64,000 nucleotides of DNA from Kordiimonas aestuarii (GTDB lineage Bacteria > Pseudomonadota > Alphaproteobacteria > Sphingomonadales > Kordiimonadaceae): the NCBI RefSeq assembly GCF_025574465.1, contig NZ_JAOBPP010000021.1, positions 1 through 64,000 on the forward strand, given 5' to 3'. The first letter of the stretch is position 1, and the number at the start of each line of letters is the position of its first letter. The notes under the pieces are model-generated. The model did no database searches. It saw only the letters and a program-made list of their open reading frames with translations, and was not told the origin of the DNA. Of the stretch, positions 1 through 8,559 are shown in pieces. The translations under genes were made by a program, and so were the position numbers.

Positions 1-848
1 AAACTCATAAAAGGGATTCCCAAACAGGCGAAGATATGATTCAACGCTTCTCAAATCATTGAGGAGGTTTTGATGCGCCGCCGCCGGTATGAACTGACAG
101 ATTATGAATGGTCGATCATAGAGCCTTTGCTGCCGAACAAGCCGCGCGGGGTGCCTAGGGTGGATGACCGCCGGGTGATCAACGGCATCTTGTGGCGCTT
201 TCGGGCGGGAACGCCGTGGGCAGACATTCCCGAAAGATATGGTCCCTACACCACCTGCTACAACCGGTTTGTCCGCTGGCGCAAGGCCGGGGTGTGGGAC
301 CGACTGTTCGAGGCGGTGAGCAAAGCCCATGACGGTGACATCATTATGATCGACAGCAGCTGTGTCCGTGTGCATCAACAAGGGGCCACGGCAAAAAGGG
401 GGATCAGGACGATGGCTGCATGGGCCGTTCCCGGGGTGGACTGACCACCAAAATCCACGCCCTCGTCGATGCGGATGGTCTGCCGATCAGGCTTTCGCTG
501 ACTGCTGGACAGACCCACGACAGCAAACCGGCCCTTGATCTGATTGAGGACATCAAGGAGGAAGCGATCTTGCTCGCTGACAAAGCCTATGATACCGACG
601 CGCTTCGTGCCTTCACCACAGCGCGCAGAGCTTGGGCCAATATTCCGCCAAAAGCCAACCGCAAGCAGTCCTTTACCTTCAGTAAATGGCTGTACCGACA
701 CCGTAATCTCGTCGAGCGTTTCTTCAATAAGCTCAAGCACTATCGGGGCATTGCAACGCGCTATGACAAAAACCCGGAGAATTTCCTCGCCGCTGTAAAA
801 CTGGCTTCAGTCTGTATCTGGTTGAAAAATTATGAGTCTACGACCTAA
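1..848 (+). mobile_element. IS5-family (IS427-like) insertion sequence, left tip cut by window start
   Basis: The element holds one transposase in two frames. The right end carries ttatgagtct near 832-841, and its reverse complement agtctcataa-type end is matched by aaactcataa at positions 1-10 (actcataa is identical), so these are the terminal inverted repeats and the window begins a few bases inside the left one. The CTAA at 845-848 fits the YTAR target preferred by IS5 relatives, which would put the right tip at about 844. The left copy of the target site lies outside the window and cannot be checked. Confidence 0.8.
73..848 (+). CDS. IS5/IS427-type transposase, expressed by -1 frameshift
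   Basis: DDE transposase of about 260 residues split over two frames: the first runs 73-444 and the second is open to the stop at 846-848. The ATG at 73 follows gaggagg at 61-67; a TTG three bases earlier is less likely. The upstream frame carries the N-terminal DUF4096-like region and the first catalytic Asp (IMIDSS). At gcaaaaaggggg (about 390-401) stepping back one base changes AKRGIRT into AKKGDQDDGCMGRSRGG, which restores the conserved family sequence and continues into LTTKIHALVDA, LADKAYD and the C-terminal VERFFNKLK with the catalytic Glu. This A5G5 run is where related elements use programmed -1 slippage, so the gene is probably intact rather than broken. Confidence 0.85.
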
Positions 849-1251
849 TTCGGGCAGGCATCAAAATGCAACTGGGCAAAGCTGCACGGCTTTGGTGCAT
901 CCTCCTGCATTGCCAAAGCTCCCACAAGGCAAAGCACACCGGCAACCCACAATGCCGCCAGCAACCGGAACGAAAACTCTATGGATATGTCAGTGTCGGT
1001 GGTCATGCCCCTAGGGAACGATATCCCGGGAAGGCTGGCGATTGCTTTGCGGTAAAATGCCATCAGGGTGCGACTATCCGATAAGCTTTTGCTAAAAACA
1101 GCCGGTGAGACCACTGCCGACGTTAAGAGGCAGCAACCACCACTGAACCGCCAGGCGGTGCACGCCCTCCCTCCGGCAGAAGGGGAACGGTCGTGTCACC
1201 GCCGTGCAACAATACACAGGCACAAGATTAGGCATACCGCCGCCTTTACAC

Positions 1252-1280
1252 TTGCCGGATGGGGCAAACGCGCGTATAAG
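1252..1280 (+). promoter_or_regulatory. Candidate sigma-70 promoter upstream of typA
   Basis: TTGCCG at 1252-1257 and TATAAG at 1275-1280 are separated by 17 bases. The expected start of transcription is about 1287, just before the hairpin at 1301-1335 and about 105 bases before typA, so the hairpin would lie in the typA leader. Only sequence similarity supports this. Confidence 0.4.
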
Positions 1281-1300
1281 GCGCGCAAAGTTTGAAGCAC

Positions 1301-1335
1301 AAAAGCCCGCGGCCTCCCCCGCAGGGGCTTTTTTT
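1301..1335. terminator. Rho-independent terminator-like hairpin in typA leader
   Basis: Stem aaaagccc / gggctttt with an inner gcgg / ccgc pairing, followed by a T run on the plus strand; the A run at the left side makes it usable on both strands. It lies between the candidate promoter and typA, so it either ends transcripts from the left or attenuates typA. Confidence 0.7.
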
Positions 1336-1392
1336 ATATGACGCAAGCCTCAATACCCCGATGTGGGTCAGGGCTGCCCCAGGACACCAGAC

Positions 1393-3225
1393 ATGACAAA
1401 AGACATTCGCAACATCGCGATCATCGCGCACGTTGACCACGGCAAAACCACACTGGTTGACAACCTTTTCCGGCAATCCGGCACATTGCGTGACAACCAG
1501 CGCGTGGAAGAACGCGCCATGGACAGCGGCGACCTTGAAAAAGAGCGCGGCATCACCATTCTGGCGAAATGCACCAGCGTGATGTGGAAAAATACCCGTG
1601 TGAACATCGTCGACACCCCCGGCCACGCCGACTTTGGCGGCGAGGTTGAGCGTATTCTGTCGATGGTGGACGGCGTTGTATTGCTGGTTGACGCCGCCGA
1701 AGGCCCGATGCCACAAACCAAGTTTGTGACCATGAAGGCGCTGGCCCTTGGCCTGAAGCCGATTGTGGTGGTGAACAAGGTTGACAAACCTGACGGCGAC
1801 CCGGACGCCGCAACAGACGCATGTTTTGACCTGTTCGTGAACCTTGACGCCAACGACGAACAACTGGACTTCCCTGTGATGTACGCCTCCGGCCGTGACG
1901 GCTGGTGCGATAACGAGCTGGACGGCCCGCGCGAAAACCTGCACCCGCTTTTCGAGAAAATCGTTGAGCATGTGCCCGCGCCGAAAGTGGTGACCGACAA
2001 GAACATCGACAAACCGTTCTCGATGCTGATCAGCCTGCTGGACCGTGACAACTTTGTTGGCCGTATCCTCACGGGCCGTGTTGAAACGGGCCGTGTGAAA
2101 GTAGGTGATGCCATCCACGCCCTCAGCCGCGACAGCAAGGTCATTGAGACCGGCCGCATTTCCAAGCTGCTGGCCTTCCGCGGCCTTGAGCGTGTGCCGG
2201 TTGAAGAAGCCGAAGCGGGTGACATTGTCGCCATCGCGGGCCTCACCACAGCCACCGTGGCCAACACCATCGCGGTGCCTGAAGTCACCAAAGCCTTGCA
2301 CGCCATCCCGGTTGACCCACCAACCCTTGCCATGACCTTCATGGTCAATGACAGCCCGCTGGCGGGCCGCGAGGGCAAGCATGTCACCAGCCGTGTCATT
2401 CGTGACCGTCTGATGCGCGAGTCTGAGGGCAACGTGGCGATCGAGATCACCGAAGCGGAAAGCAAGGACGCGTTTGAAGTGGCTGGCCGCGGTGAGCTGC
2501 AGCTTGGCGTTCTCATTGAGACCATGCGCCGTGAGGGTTTTGAGCTGGCGATCAGCCGCCCGCGCGTGCTGTTCAAGCAGGATGAAAACTGCAAACGCCT
2601 TGAGCCGTATGAGACCGTCCAGATCGACGTGGACGAAGAATATCAGGGCGCGGTTGTTGAGAAAATGTCGCTCCGTAAGGCTGAGCTGACGGGCATGGTG
2701 CCATCGGGCGCCGGCAAGGTCCGCCTGACGTTCGACGCCCCGGCCCGCGGCCTTATCGGCTATCACGGCGAATTCCTCACCGACACGCGCGGCACCGGCA
2801 TCATGGCCCGCGCCTATGACCGCTATGACGCCTACAAGGGCCCGATCCGCGCCCGCCAGCGCGGCGTGCTGGTGGCAACAGCGGGCGGCAAGGCCGTGCA
2901 ATATGCGCTGTTTTACCTGCAGGAACGCGGCACCATCATGATCAACCATGGTGTGGAGGTGTATGAAGGCATGATCATCGGCGAACACAGCCGTGACAAC
3001 GACCTTGACGTGAATGTGCAAAAAGCCAAGCAGCTCACCAACATGCGCGCATCCGGCAAGGATGATGCCATCAAGATGAGCACGCCCAAGATCCTGCCGC
3101 TTGAAGAAGCGCTGGCCTATATCAACGATGACGAACTGGTGGAAGTCACGCCGGAGAGCATCCGCCTCAGGAAACGCTTCCTGCTGCCACACGAGCGCAA
3201 ACGCGCCGCCAAGGCCGCCGAATAA
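1393..3225 (+). CDS. typA: Ribosome-associated translational GTPase TypA/BipA
   Basis: A 610-residue translational GTPase of the EF-G/LepA superfamily that binds the 70S ribosome and supports 50S assembly and growth under stress, especially cold. G1 is AHVDHGKTT (about residues 11-19), G3 DTPGHADF, G4 NKVDKPD; the later part carries domain II, the EF-G-like domains (GRGELQLGVLIE) and the TypA-specific C-terminal domain. Length matches the family. ATG 1393 is chosen because the product then begins MTKDIRNIAIIAHVDHGK as in homologues; an upstream in-frame extension from 1363 has no conserved sequence. AGGA at 1381-1384 is the likely ribosome site. A bidirectional hairpin at 3258 closes the gene, which is monocistronic. 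Confidence 0.97.
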   Translation: MTKDIRNIAIIAHVDHGKTTLVDNLFRQSGTLRDNQRVEERAMDSGDLEKERGITILAKCTSVMWKNTRVNIVDTPGHADFGGEVERILSMVDGVVLLVDAAEGPMPQTKFVTMKALALGLKPIVVVNKVDKPDGDPDAATDACFDLFVNLDANDEQLDFPVMYASGRDGWCDNELDGPRENLHPLFEKIVEHVPAPKVVTDKNIDKPFSMLISLLDRDNFVGRILTGRVETGRVKVGDAIHALSRDSKVIETGRISKLLAFRGLERVPVEEAEAGDIVAIAGLTTATVANTIAVPEVTKALHAIPVDPPTLAMTFMVNDSPLAGREGKHVTSRVIRDRLMRESEGNVAIEITEAESKDAFEVAGRGELQLGVLIETMRREGFELAISRPRVLFKQDENCKRLEPYETVQIDVDEEYQGAVVEKMSLRKAELTGMVPSGAGKVRLTFDAPARGLIGYHGEFLTDTRGTGIMARAYDRYDAYKGPIRARQRGVLVATAGGKAVQYALFYLQERGTIMINHGVEVYEGMIIGEHSRDNDLDVNVQKAKQLTNMRASGKDDAIKMSTPKILPLEEALAYINDDELVEVTPESIRLRKRFLLPHERKRAAKAAE

Positions 3226-3257
3226 GCGCCTGCGGGAGCGTATCAGAGAGAAACACC

Positions 3258-3286
3258 AAAGCCCCGGCCGCCGCGCCGGGGCTTTT
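3258..3286. terminator. Terminator of typA
   Basis: Perfect 11-bp stem aaagccccggc / gccggggcttt with a short loop and a T run, 33 bases after the typA stop. Confidence 0.85.
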
Positions 3287-3370
3287 TGTATGCCGCAACC
3301 CTTTTATACCGTAGCACTGGCCGCTACTGCACCGCTGGTCGCGCGGGCGGCACGGCTCGCAGCACAGCGG

Positions 3371-3398
3371 TTTACACTGGCTATCTTTTTTTTATAGG
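3371..3398 (+). promoter_or_regulatory. Candidate promoter for the small ORF at 3516
   Basis: TTTACA at 3371-3376 and TATAGG at 3393-3398 with 16 bases between, in an A/T-rich stretch that stands out in this GC-rich sequence. It would give a leader of about 110 bases before the 45-residue reading frame. Confidence 0.4.
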
Positions 3399-3515
3399 AA
3401 AGAGGTGTTATAGTCTTGTAATACACCTAAGGCTCACAATATGTGAGAAACCGGCAACGACCGGAAATCAGAAAACAGACCAGCACATGCTGGCACGACA
3501 AAAGCGAGATAGAAA

Positions 3516-3653
3516 ATGCAACAGCAAGCACCCCTCCCTGCCTATGGCATCACCAAAGTCGAATATGCGCGTATGGTGCGCGAGATGGAAGCACGCCAGG
3601 CGTACCGCCCCGGCGAAGGCCTCTTTGCCCGCCTGCGCAAACGCTTCAGCTAA
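3516..3653 (+). CDS. Small basic protein of unknown function (45 aa)
   Basis: Not recognised. The 45-residue product starts MQQQAPLPAYGITK, has a central amphipathic stretch VEYARMVREMEARQAY and ends in a basic tail GLFARLRKRFS, a pattern seen in small alphaproteobacterial proteins such as the DUF1127 group, though no family match can be claimed. Support for it being real: its own promoter-like sequence 120 bases upstream, a weak purine-rich gcgagat before the ATG, GC-rich third positions, and no competing gene on either strand. A cytosolic RNA- or membrane-binding peptide is possible but unproven. Confidence 0.5.
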   Translation: MQQQAPLPAYGITKVEYARMVREMEARQAYRPGEGLFARLRKRFS

Positions 3654-3979
3654 GCCCTTCTTGAGCCGCCCTTCTAGCTAGGCCCGCAGCGTGAACCCCT
3701 CGCGCTGCGTGATTTCCTGCGCCCTCACCCCAATTTGAAATAATTGCGGATGGCCAGCAACAGCCGCGCCTTGCGCATGTCAAAATCCATGATACCCGGA
3801 TAGTCCATCCTCACCCCGGCCTGAGATAATTACAGCTTATCAAGTCCCCACCATGCCGCTCATGGTCGCGTGTCTGCAACTATTTGTGCGCATGGACAAA
3901 CCCTTGGCGCACCTCAAACATTGACGCGGGCGCGTTTGCGTGCACACTGGTGAGCAAGACAGAGACTAGGGGAAAGTGT
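3654..3979. other. Gene-poor spacer
   Basis: No supported gene. On the minus strand a 27-codon frame beginning at about 3808 (MDYPGIMDFDMRKAR) sits behind a ggtgagg-type ribosome site, and a further short open stretch follows its stop, so this could be a decayed gene end; it is too short to call. Confidence 0.4.
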
Positions 3980-4414
3980 ATGGCAGACCGCAAACTGCAG
4001 GTCTTTTTCTACGGCGGTTACATGAATATGAAGGTGCTGGAAGATGCCGGCATCAAAAAGCGTGCCTTCGCGCCCGCAAGCATTCATGGCTATGAACTGG
4101 TGATCCAGCCGCACGCCAACATCATCGAGGCCGGTGACGGTGTCGTCTATGGTATCCTCGCCAACATGACCCATGCCGAGCTGGAAATCCTCTATGGCGA
4201 CAATATCAACAAACTGACCGGCACCCCGTACCTGCCGGAGGCCATGCTTGTCTTCACCCGCGGTGGCAAGATCGCCCCCGCGATCGTATATGTGGGCGAC
4301 GGCATGAAACCCGGCAAAGCCGACAATGATTATGTGGACAGCATCCTCAAGCCGGCCGAGGCATATGGCTTCCCTGGCTGGTACCGCGAGAAGATTGCCT
4401 CCTTCAAGTCCTGA
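3980..4414 (+). CDS. AIG2-like / gamma-glutamylcyclotransferase-fold protein
   Basis: A 144-residue soluble protein. The N-terminal VFFYGGYMN (about residues 8-16) occupies the place of the FxYGxL or YGSN substrate loop of gamma-glutamylcyclotransferase-like proteins, and the length and the later GxVYGIL strand also fit that fold. Family members release 5-oxoproline from gamma-glutamyl peptides, but many members have unknown substrates and the catalytic Glu cannot be placed with confidence here. ATG 3980 follows aggggaaag at 3968-3976; upstream extension in the same frame lacks a ribosome site. Monocistronic, convergent with the chemotaxis receptor gene, whose end is 14 bases away. Confidence 0.6.
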   Translation: MADRKLQVFFYGGYMNMKVLEDAGIKKRAFAPASIHGYELVIQPHANIIEAGDGVVYGILANMTHAELEILYGDNINKLTGTPYLPEAMLVFTRGGKIAPAIVYVGDGMKPGKADNDYVDSILKPAEAYGFPGWYREKIASFKS

Positions 4415-4428
4415 TCAGGGCGGGCGTT

Positions 4429-5793
4429 CTAGCCCCGCATGCGGTCAAGGAAACGGTTCACGGCAGCTTCAAGCACGCTGGCCTGCTCCGTCAGCTCACC
4501 CGAGTTTTCGTTGACCACCTGGGCGGCCCCCGCGCTCTTGCCCGTCATTTCCTGCACGCGGCCGACGTTCTGGCCAAGGTTTGCAGTGCCCTGGCTTGCG
4601 TTCTGTACGCTGCGGCCGATCTCACCCGTTGAAGCTTCCTGCTCCACCACGGCGGCGGCAATCATGCCCGATATTTCACTGACCTGATTGATGGTCTTGT
4701 GGATCTTGTTCACCGCGTCCACGGTTTCACGGGTGGCAAGCTGCATGGCGCCCACCTGCTCCTCGATCTCCTGCGTGGCGCGGGCTGTCTGGTTGGCGAG
4801 GCTCTTGACCTCGGATGCCACCACGGCAAAACCCTTGCCCGCCTCGCCCGCACGGGCTGCCTCAATGGTGGCATTGAGCGCGAGCAGATTGGTCTGCTCA
4901 GCGATATCGTTGATCAGGTGAATGACCTCCGCGATACGTTCCGACGCGCTGGAGAGCGAACTGACGCGCCCCTCGGCGTCTTTGGCCACCGTCATGGCGT
5001 CGGTGGTGATGGAATTTGCCTGCTCCACCTGCGTGCGGATTTCGCCAATCGCCCCTGTCAGGCCCTCGGCGGCTTCCGCCACGGTGATCATGTCCTGGCT
5101 GGTGGCGTCGGTGGCGCTGGCGGCCGCATTGACCTCAAGCGAGGTTTGTTCAATGGCGTCGGTCATGGTGTCAGCGGCCATCTGCAGTTCCACCACCGCG
5201 CCTGAAAGCGACTGGATCACCGACGACACTTCTTCCTCGAAGCTATTGGCAAGGTCCAGCTGCAGGCGGCGGCGTTCGTCCGCCATTTCGCGGTCGCGGG
5301 CGAGCTCTGCGTCGCGCTGGCGCACTTCCTCGGCGCGCTGTTGTTCCTCAAACGCCCGCTCTTCAGCGTCCCGCTGCTTGCGGGCTTCCTCAGCCTCCTC
5401 GCGCAGGCGGGCGGCTTCAATTGCGCGCTGGCGCATCACCTCTGCCGCCTTGCCCATGGCGGCAATGCCGTCTTCATGGTCAAGGTCAGAGATCGCCGCG
5501 TCATACTTGCCGTCCGACAGGGACATCAGCTCCGCCTGCAAAATACGCAGTGGTTTCATGATGCTGGATGTAATGGAGATGGCCAGGAACAACAGCAACA
5601 CAACCATGATCGCGGTTAAAATCCAGACAATCTGCTGGTCGCTGGCGAATTGCGCGTCGCTGACGTTGCCAGCCTTCAGCTCCCGCACCAGTGAGGAATA
5701 TTCAACAATAATCAGCGCCATGCCAATGAACGCCAACACAGTCAACGCCCAGATACGCGCGCTGACTTTAAACTTACGCAGGAAGTTCGTCAT
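4429..5793 (-). CDS. Methyl-accepting chemotaxis protein with minimal periplasmic loop
   Basis: A 454-residue inner-membrane chemoreceptor. Two membrane segments (about residues 13-34 and 54-75) flank a loop of only about 20-25 residues, so there is no room for a folded periplasmic sensor. A HAMP region follows, then a long charged coiled coil rich in Glu, Arg and Ala (about 115-185), and the signalling hairpin with [20 protein letters not shown] at its tip, the CheA/CheW contact site. No CheR-binding pentapeptide is seen at the end (NRFLDRMRG). It probably senses membrane state, an internal signal or a partner protein. No che genes are nearby, so it is an orphan receptor feeding a cluster elsewhere. 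Confidence 0.9.
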   Translation of the reverse strand: MTNFLRKFKVSARIWALTVLAFIGMALIIVEYSSLVRELKAGNVSDAQFASDQQIVWILTAIMVVLLLFLAISITSSIMKPLRILQAELMSLSDGKYDAAISDLDHEDGIAAMGKAAEVMRQRAIEAARLREEAEEARKQRDAEERAFEEQQRAEEVRQRDAELARDREMADERRRLQLDLANSFEEEVSSVIQSLSGAVVELQMAADTMTDAIEQTSLEVNAAASATDATSQDMITVAEAAEGLTGAIGEIRTQVEQANSITTDAMTVAKDAEGRVSSLSSASERIAEVIHLINDIAEQTNLLALNATIEAARAGEAGKGFAVVASEVKSLANQTARATQEIEEQVGAMQLATRETVDAVNKIHKTINQVSEISGMIAAAVVEQEASTGEIGRSVQNASQGTANLGQNVGRVQEMTGKSAGAAQVVNENSGELTEQASVLEAAVNRFLDRMRG

Positions 5794-5995
5794 ACTGACC
5801 TAATGCCCCATCACTTAACAAAAAAGTGGCCCTGTTTCGCTCATTAGCACAGCAAGCTTCAAGCGCGGAACAAAAAAATTGCCGCAGGACAACTTGTCCC
5901 ATACCGCTTTCTTCTTGAAACAGGCTGCGAGCGCTCCCACATATTGAAGACAAAACAAATAAAGATACGATAACGCGAGGAAATAGGAGGAGCAG

Positions 5996-6211
5996 ATGCG
6001 CCTGATACTGGCCATTATCTTTCCGCCACTGGTATTTTTCACTATCAACCGCCCCTTTCAGGGCCTGATGAACCTGTTTCTCTGGTTGACCTTCATCGGC
6101 TGGCCGGTAGCTGCCATCTGGGCTGTTTATGCCCTTAGTCAATACCGCAATGATGAACTGCGGCGCGAGTTTGATGGTGACCGCCGCTATGGCCGATATA
6201 GCCGTTATTAA
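5996..6211 (+). CDS. YqaE/Pmp3-family small membrane stress protein
   Basis: A 71-residue protein with two membrane helices: the first contains IIFPPLVFFTINRPF, the second NLFLWLTFIGWPVAAIWAVY. The PP in helix one and the GWxxAxxWA in helix two are hallmarks of the UPF0057/Pmp3 family of membrane-potential and osmotic-stress proteins. The tail is charged and Arg/Tyr-rich. A strong aggaggag lies just upstream of ATG 5996. It is 12 bases before a GlsB/YeaQ-type gene with which it is surely co-transcribed, pointing to an envelope-stress unit. Confidence 0.8.
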   Translation: MRLILAIIFPPLVFFTINRPFQGLMNLFLWLTFIGWPVAAIWAVYALSQYRNDELRREFDGDRRYGRYSRY

Positions 6212-6223
6212 GGGGGCAGCATC

Positions 6224-6469
6224 ATGATCAGCACTATCATCTTAGGGGCACTTGTCGGTTTTCTGGCGGGCCACATTATGCGCGGCGAAGGCTTTGGCGC
6301 CATCGGCAACATTATCCTTGGCGTCTTCGGCGGCATTATCGGACGGTTCCTGTTCGGGCTTGCCGGGCTTGGGCCAACCGGGCTGGTCGGCGATATCATC
6401 GCCGGGGTTGTGGGCGCTTTGATCCTTGTCTATGTCTTTGGCGAAACACGGCGCAGGCGCTACCGCTAG
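6224..6469 (+). CDS. GlsB/YeaQ/YmgE-family stress membrane protein
   Basis: An 81-residue, Gly-rich hydrophobic protein with three membrane segments (IILGALVGFLAGHIM, IILGVFGGIIGRFLFGL, GDIIAGVVGALILVYVFG) and a basic C-terminus (ETRRRRYR). This is the transglycosylase-associated / GlsB family, induced in general and envelope stress; its exact activity is unknown. It follows the YqaE-type gene by 12 bases with its own gggggcagc site. The stop is 4 bases from the convergent stop of the D-amino-acid dehydrogenase gene. Confidence 0.85.
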   Translation: MISTIILGALVGFLAGHIMRGEGFGAIGNIILGVFGGIIGRFLFGLAGLGPTGLVGDIIAGVVGALILVYVFGETRRRRYR

Positions 6470-6473
6470 GCGC

Positions 6474-7613
6474 TCAGGCGGGCTCTGTCACGAGGCGCGC
6501 CGGACTATAGGTAGCCTGATCAACACCCGCGCCTTCAAGGTAAGCCGGGACCTTCCGGCCAAGCACCAGCGTGGCCAGCAGGTCTGACCACGCTGGGGAT
6601 GTCTGGATGCCATATCCGCCCTGCCCCACATTCCAGAAGAAAGCAGGGGCGTCGCTTGCGAAACCGATCACCGGTGTGCGGTCCGGGCCAAAGGTCCTCA
6701 GACCCGCCCATTTAGCGTCGATTTTTTCCACCTTACGGCCAACCGCCTGCTCAAAACAGTTGACGGCGCGGGCGACATCTTCAAGCTCCGGCTGGGCATC
6801 GCAGGCAACACTCACGCTCTCATCCGCCGGGGTGACCAGATAACCATCGCCCTCCGGCTTGAAATAAAATTCTTCCTCGATATCCAGCACCACGGGGCCA
6901 TGGCGGTCAAACGGCAAGTCCGCCGGGCGCGGCAAGGTCACGATGGTGCGCCTGAGCGGCATGAGCCCCAGGGGCTCCACCCCCGCGCGGCGGGCAACCT
7001 CATCGCCCCATGCCCCGGCGGAGTTGATGACCACCTTCGCCCGGATTGGTCCCTTGCGGGTTTTCACATGCCAGCTCGTGCCGTCATGCGCAGCGGTTTC
7101 AAACAGAGCATCCAGCATGAGTGTGGCCCCCATGGCCTTGGCGGCGCGCAGGTAGCCCTGATGCAGCGCTGCGACATCAAGATCGCCACAGTCAGGGTCA
7201 TCAATCGCGCCAGCAAGCGCGTCGGTATCCACATGGGGGGCGCGGGCTTTCACCTCAGCCGCGTTCAGGCGTTTCACACCGGGAAGCGTGGCGCTCAACT
7301 CGGTAAACAGGCGGTCAGCGGCGTGGCGTTGGTCCGCGCGGTATATATGAAGGGCGCCAAGGGTTTTCAGCAACGGCACATCGGTAAAACCCGCAGGCGG
7401 CGTGCGGAAGAACGCCTTGGACGCTGTCGTCAGCGGCTGCACCTTGGGCCCGCCGTAGGTTTCCGCATAAAAAGCCGCAGACCGACCTGTGGTGTGATAG
7501 CCAGCCTGCTCTTCCATATCCAGCATCACCGTGGGGCCGTGTGGCGCGAGGCGATAAGCGGCGCCCGCACCGGCGATCCCTGCGCCGATGATCAAAAAAT
7601 CACACTCTATCAT
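6474..7613 (-). CDS. FAD-dependent D-amino-acid dehydrogenase, DauA-like
   Basis: A 379-residue DAO-family flavoprotein. The dinucleotide-binding motif GAGIAGAGAAYRL (about residues 8-20) begins the Rossmann fold, followed by GYHTTGRSAAFYAETYG, which closely resembles D-arginine dehydrogenase DauA, as do the length and the C-terminal FWNVGQGGYGIQTSPAW flavin loop. DauA oxidises D-Arg and other D-amino acids to imino acids, passing electrons to the respiratory chain. The substrate here is not proven. ATG 7613 is preceded by a GGGA site on the minus strand. Single gene, divergent from hisN. Confidence 0.82.
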   Translation of the reverse strand: MIECDFLIIGAGIAGAGAAYRLAPHGPTVMLDMEEQAGYHTTGRSAAFYAETYGGPKVQPLTTASKAFFRTPPAGFTDVPLLKTLGALHIYRADQRHAADRLFTELSATLPGVKRLNAAEVKARAPHVDTDALAGAIDDPDCGDLDVAALHQGYLRAAKAMGATLMLDALFETAAHDGTSWHVKTRKGPIRAKVVINSAGAWGDEVARRAGVEPLGLMPLRRTIVTLPRPADLPFDRHGPVVLDIEEEFYFKPEGDGYLVTPADESVSVACDAQPELEDVARAVNCFEQAVGRKVEKIDAKWAGLRTFGPDRTPVIGFASDAPAFFWNVGQGGYGIQTSPAWSDLLATLVLGRKVPAYLEGAGVDQATYSPARLVTEPA

Positions 7614-7740
7614 GCTGGTTCCCGTTGCTCATGACAGCGCAATATGTGATCTAAAGTGGCCGCGCTTGCAAGGCGTTGGCGCATGAAAATTATAAGCCGG
7701 GCACAAAAGCCAGACTTGATGAGTGTAAAGGGGACAGACC

Positions 7741-8559
7741 GTGACATCAGCCATCAGCGATCAAGAGATCAAAACCCTCAAGGCTTTCGCCCTTGAGCTT
7801 GCGGATGCAGCGGCCGAAGTAACGCTTGGCTATTTCAAGACGCCGATCTCGATTGACGACAAGGACAAGGGCGCTGGCTTTGACCCCGTCACCAAGGCTG
7901 ATCAGGGGGCGGAGAAAGCCATCCGGGCGCTGATTGAGGCACGCTTCCCCGACCACGGCATTTTTGGCGAGGAGTTTGGCATCAAGCCTGCCAACGGCCC
8001 ATTTGAGTGGGTGCTGGACCCGGTTGACGGAACCCGCGCCTTTATCTCGGGCCTGCCCACTTGGGGCACCTTGATTGCGTTGCGCCACAACGGCGTGCCC
8101 ATCATTGGCGTGATTGACCAGCCCTACATTCGCGAGCGTTACGTGGGCTGGCCCGGCGGTGCGACCCTGAATGGCGAGCCAATCAAGACACGCCCCTGCC
8201 CGGTGCTTGAGGACGCCACGATTTCCACCACGGATTTCGCGCTGTTCAAAGACCATGAACGCGGTGCATTCGAGACACTGCTCAAGCGGTCAAAACTCAT
8301 TCGCTATGGGCTGGACTGTTATGCCTATGCCGTGATGTCGGCGGGGCATATGGACCTTGTGATCGAAAGCGGGCTGAAACCCTATGACATGATGGCGTTG
8401 ATCCCGGTTATCCGTGGTGCGGGCGGCAGCGTCACCAACTGGGAAGGCGATGCGCCGGGCGACTGCGGACGCCTGCTGGCGCTGGGTGACCCGGCGATGC
8501 TGGACGATATCCTGAAGGTGCTGGAAGGCACCGTTCCCGACCTTGACCGCGCGCCCTAG
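7741..8559 (+). CDS. hisN: Histidinol-phosphatase, inositol-monophosphatase type (HisN)
   Basis: A 272-residue Mg-dependent phosphatase. Metal-site motifs are in order: GEEFG (E at about 78), DPVDGTRAFISGLPTWG (about 97-113) and the late GLKPYDMMALIPVIRGAGG (about 217-235). The wide DGTR(A)F-I-G-P signature and the C-terminal P-Y-D-M-A fit the HisN branch that removes phosphate from histidinol phosphate in alphaproteobacteria and actinobacteria, rather than SuhB. GTG 7741 is used, with ggggaca immediately upstream; no ATG alternative keeps the conserved N-terminus. hisI is present 45 kb away, so the histidine genes are scattered. Its stop shares a CTAG with the converging hydrolase gene. Confidence 0.8.
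   Translation: MTSAISDQEIKTLKAFALELADAAAEVTLGYFKTPISIDDKDKGAGFDPVTKADQGAEKAIRALIEARFPDHGIFGEEFGIKPANGPFEWVLDPVDGTRAFISGLPTWGTLIALRHNGVPIIGVIDQPYIRERYVGWPGGATLNGEPIKTRPCPVLEDATISTTDFALFKDHERGAFETLLKRSKLIRYGLDCYAYAVMSAGHMDLVIESGLKPYDMMALIPVIRGAGGSVTNWEGDAPGDCGRLLALGDPAMLDDILKVLEGTVPDLDRAP

Larger units (their letters stand above)
849..1392. other. Intergenic region between IS element and typA
   Basis: No convincing complete gene. A minus-strand frame from 1114 down to 845 (89 codons) has one hydrophobic stretch (RLLAALWVAGVLCLVGAL) and takes its stop codon from the IS border, so it may be the stump of a small membrane protein gene cut by the insertion; nothing recognisable remains. Further right are a promoter-like pair at 1252-1280 and a strong hairpin at 1301-1335, described separately. 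Confidence 0.5.

Noticed and set aside
1246-3192. Long open frame of about 650 codons on the minus strand opposite typA
   Set aside because: It is antisense to a strongly conserved gene, rich in His/Ala/Val from mirrored codons, with no ribosome site or family resemblance.
3690-3808. 27-codon minus-strand frame (MDYPGIMDFDM) behind a ggtgagg
   Set aside because: Too short, no family match, and the following open stretch lacks a start; could be a gene remnant but cannot be supported.
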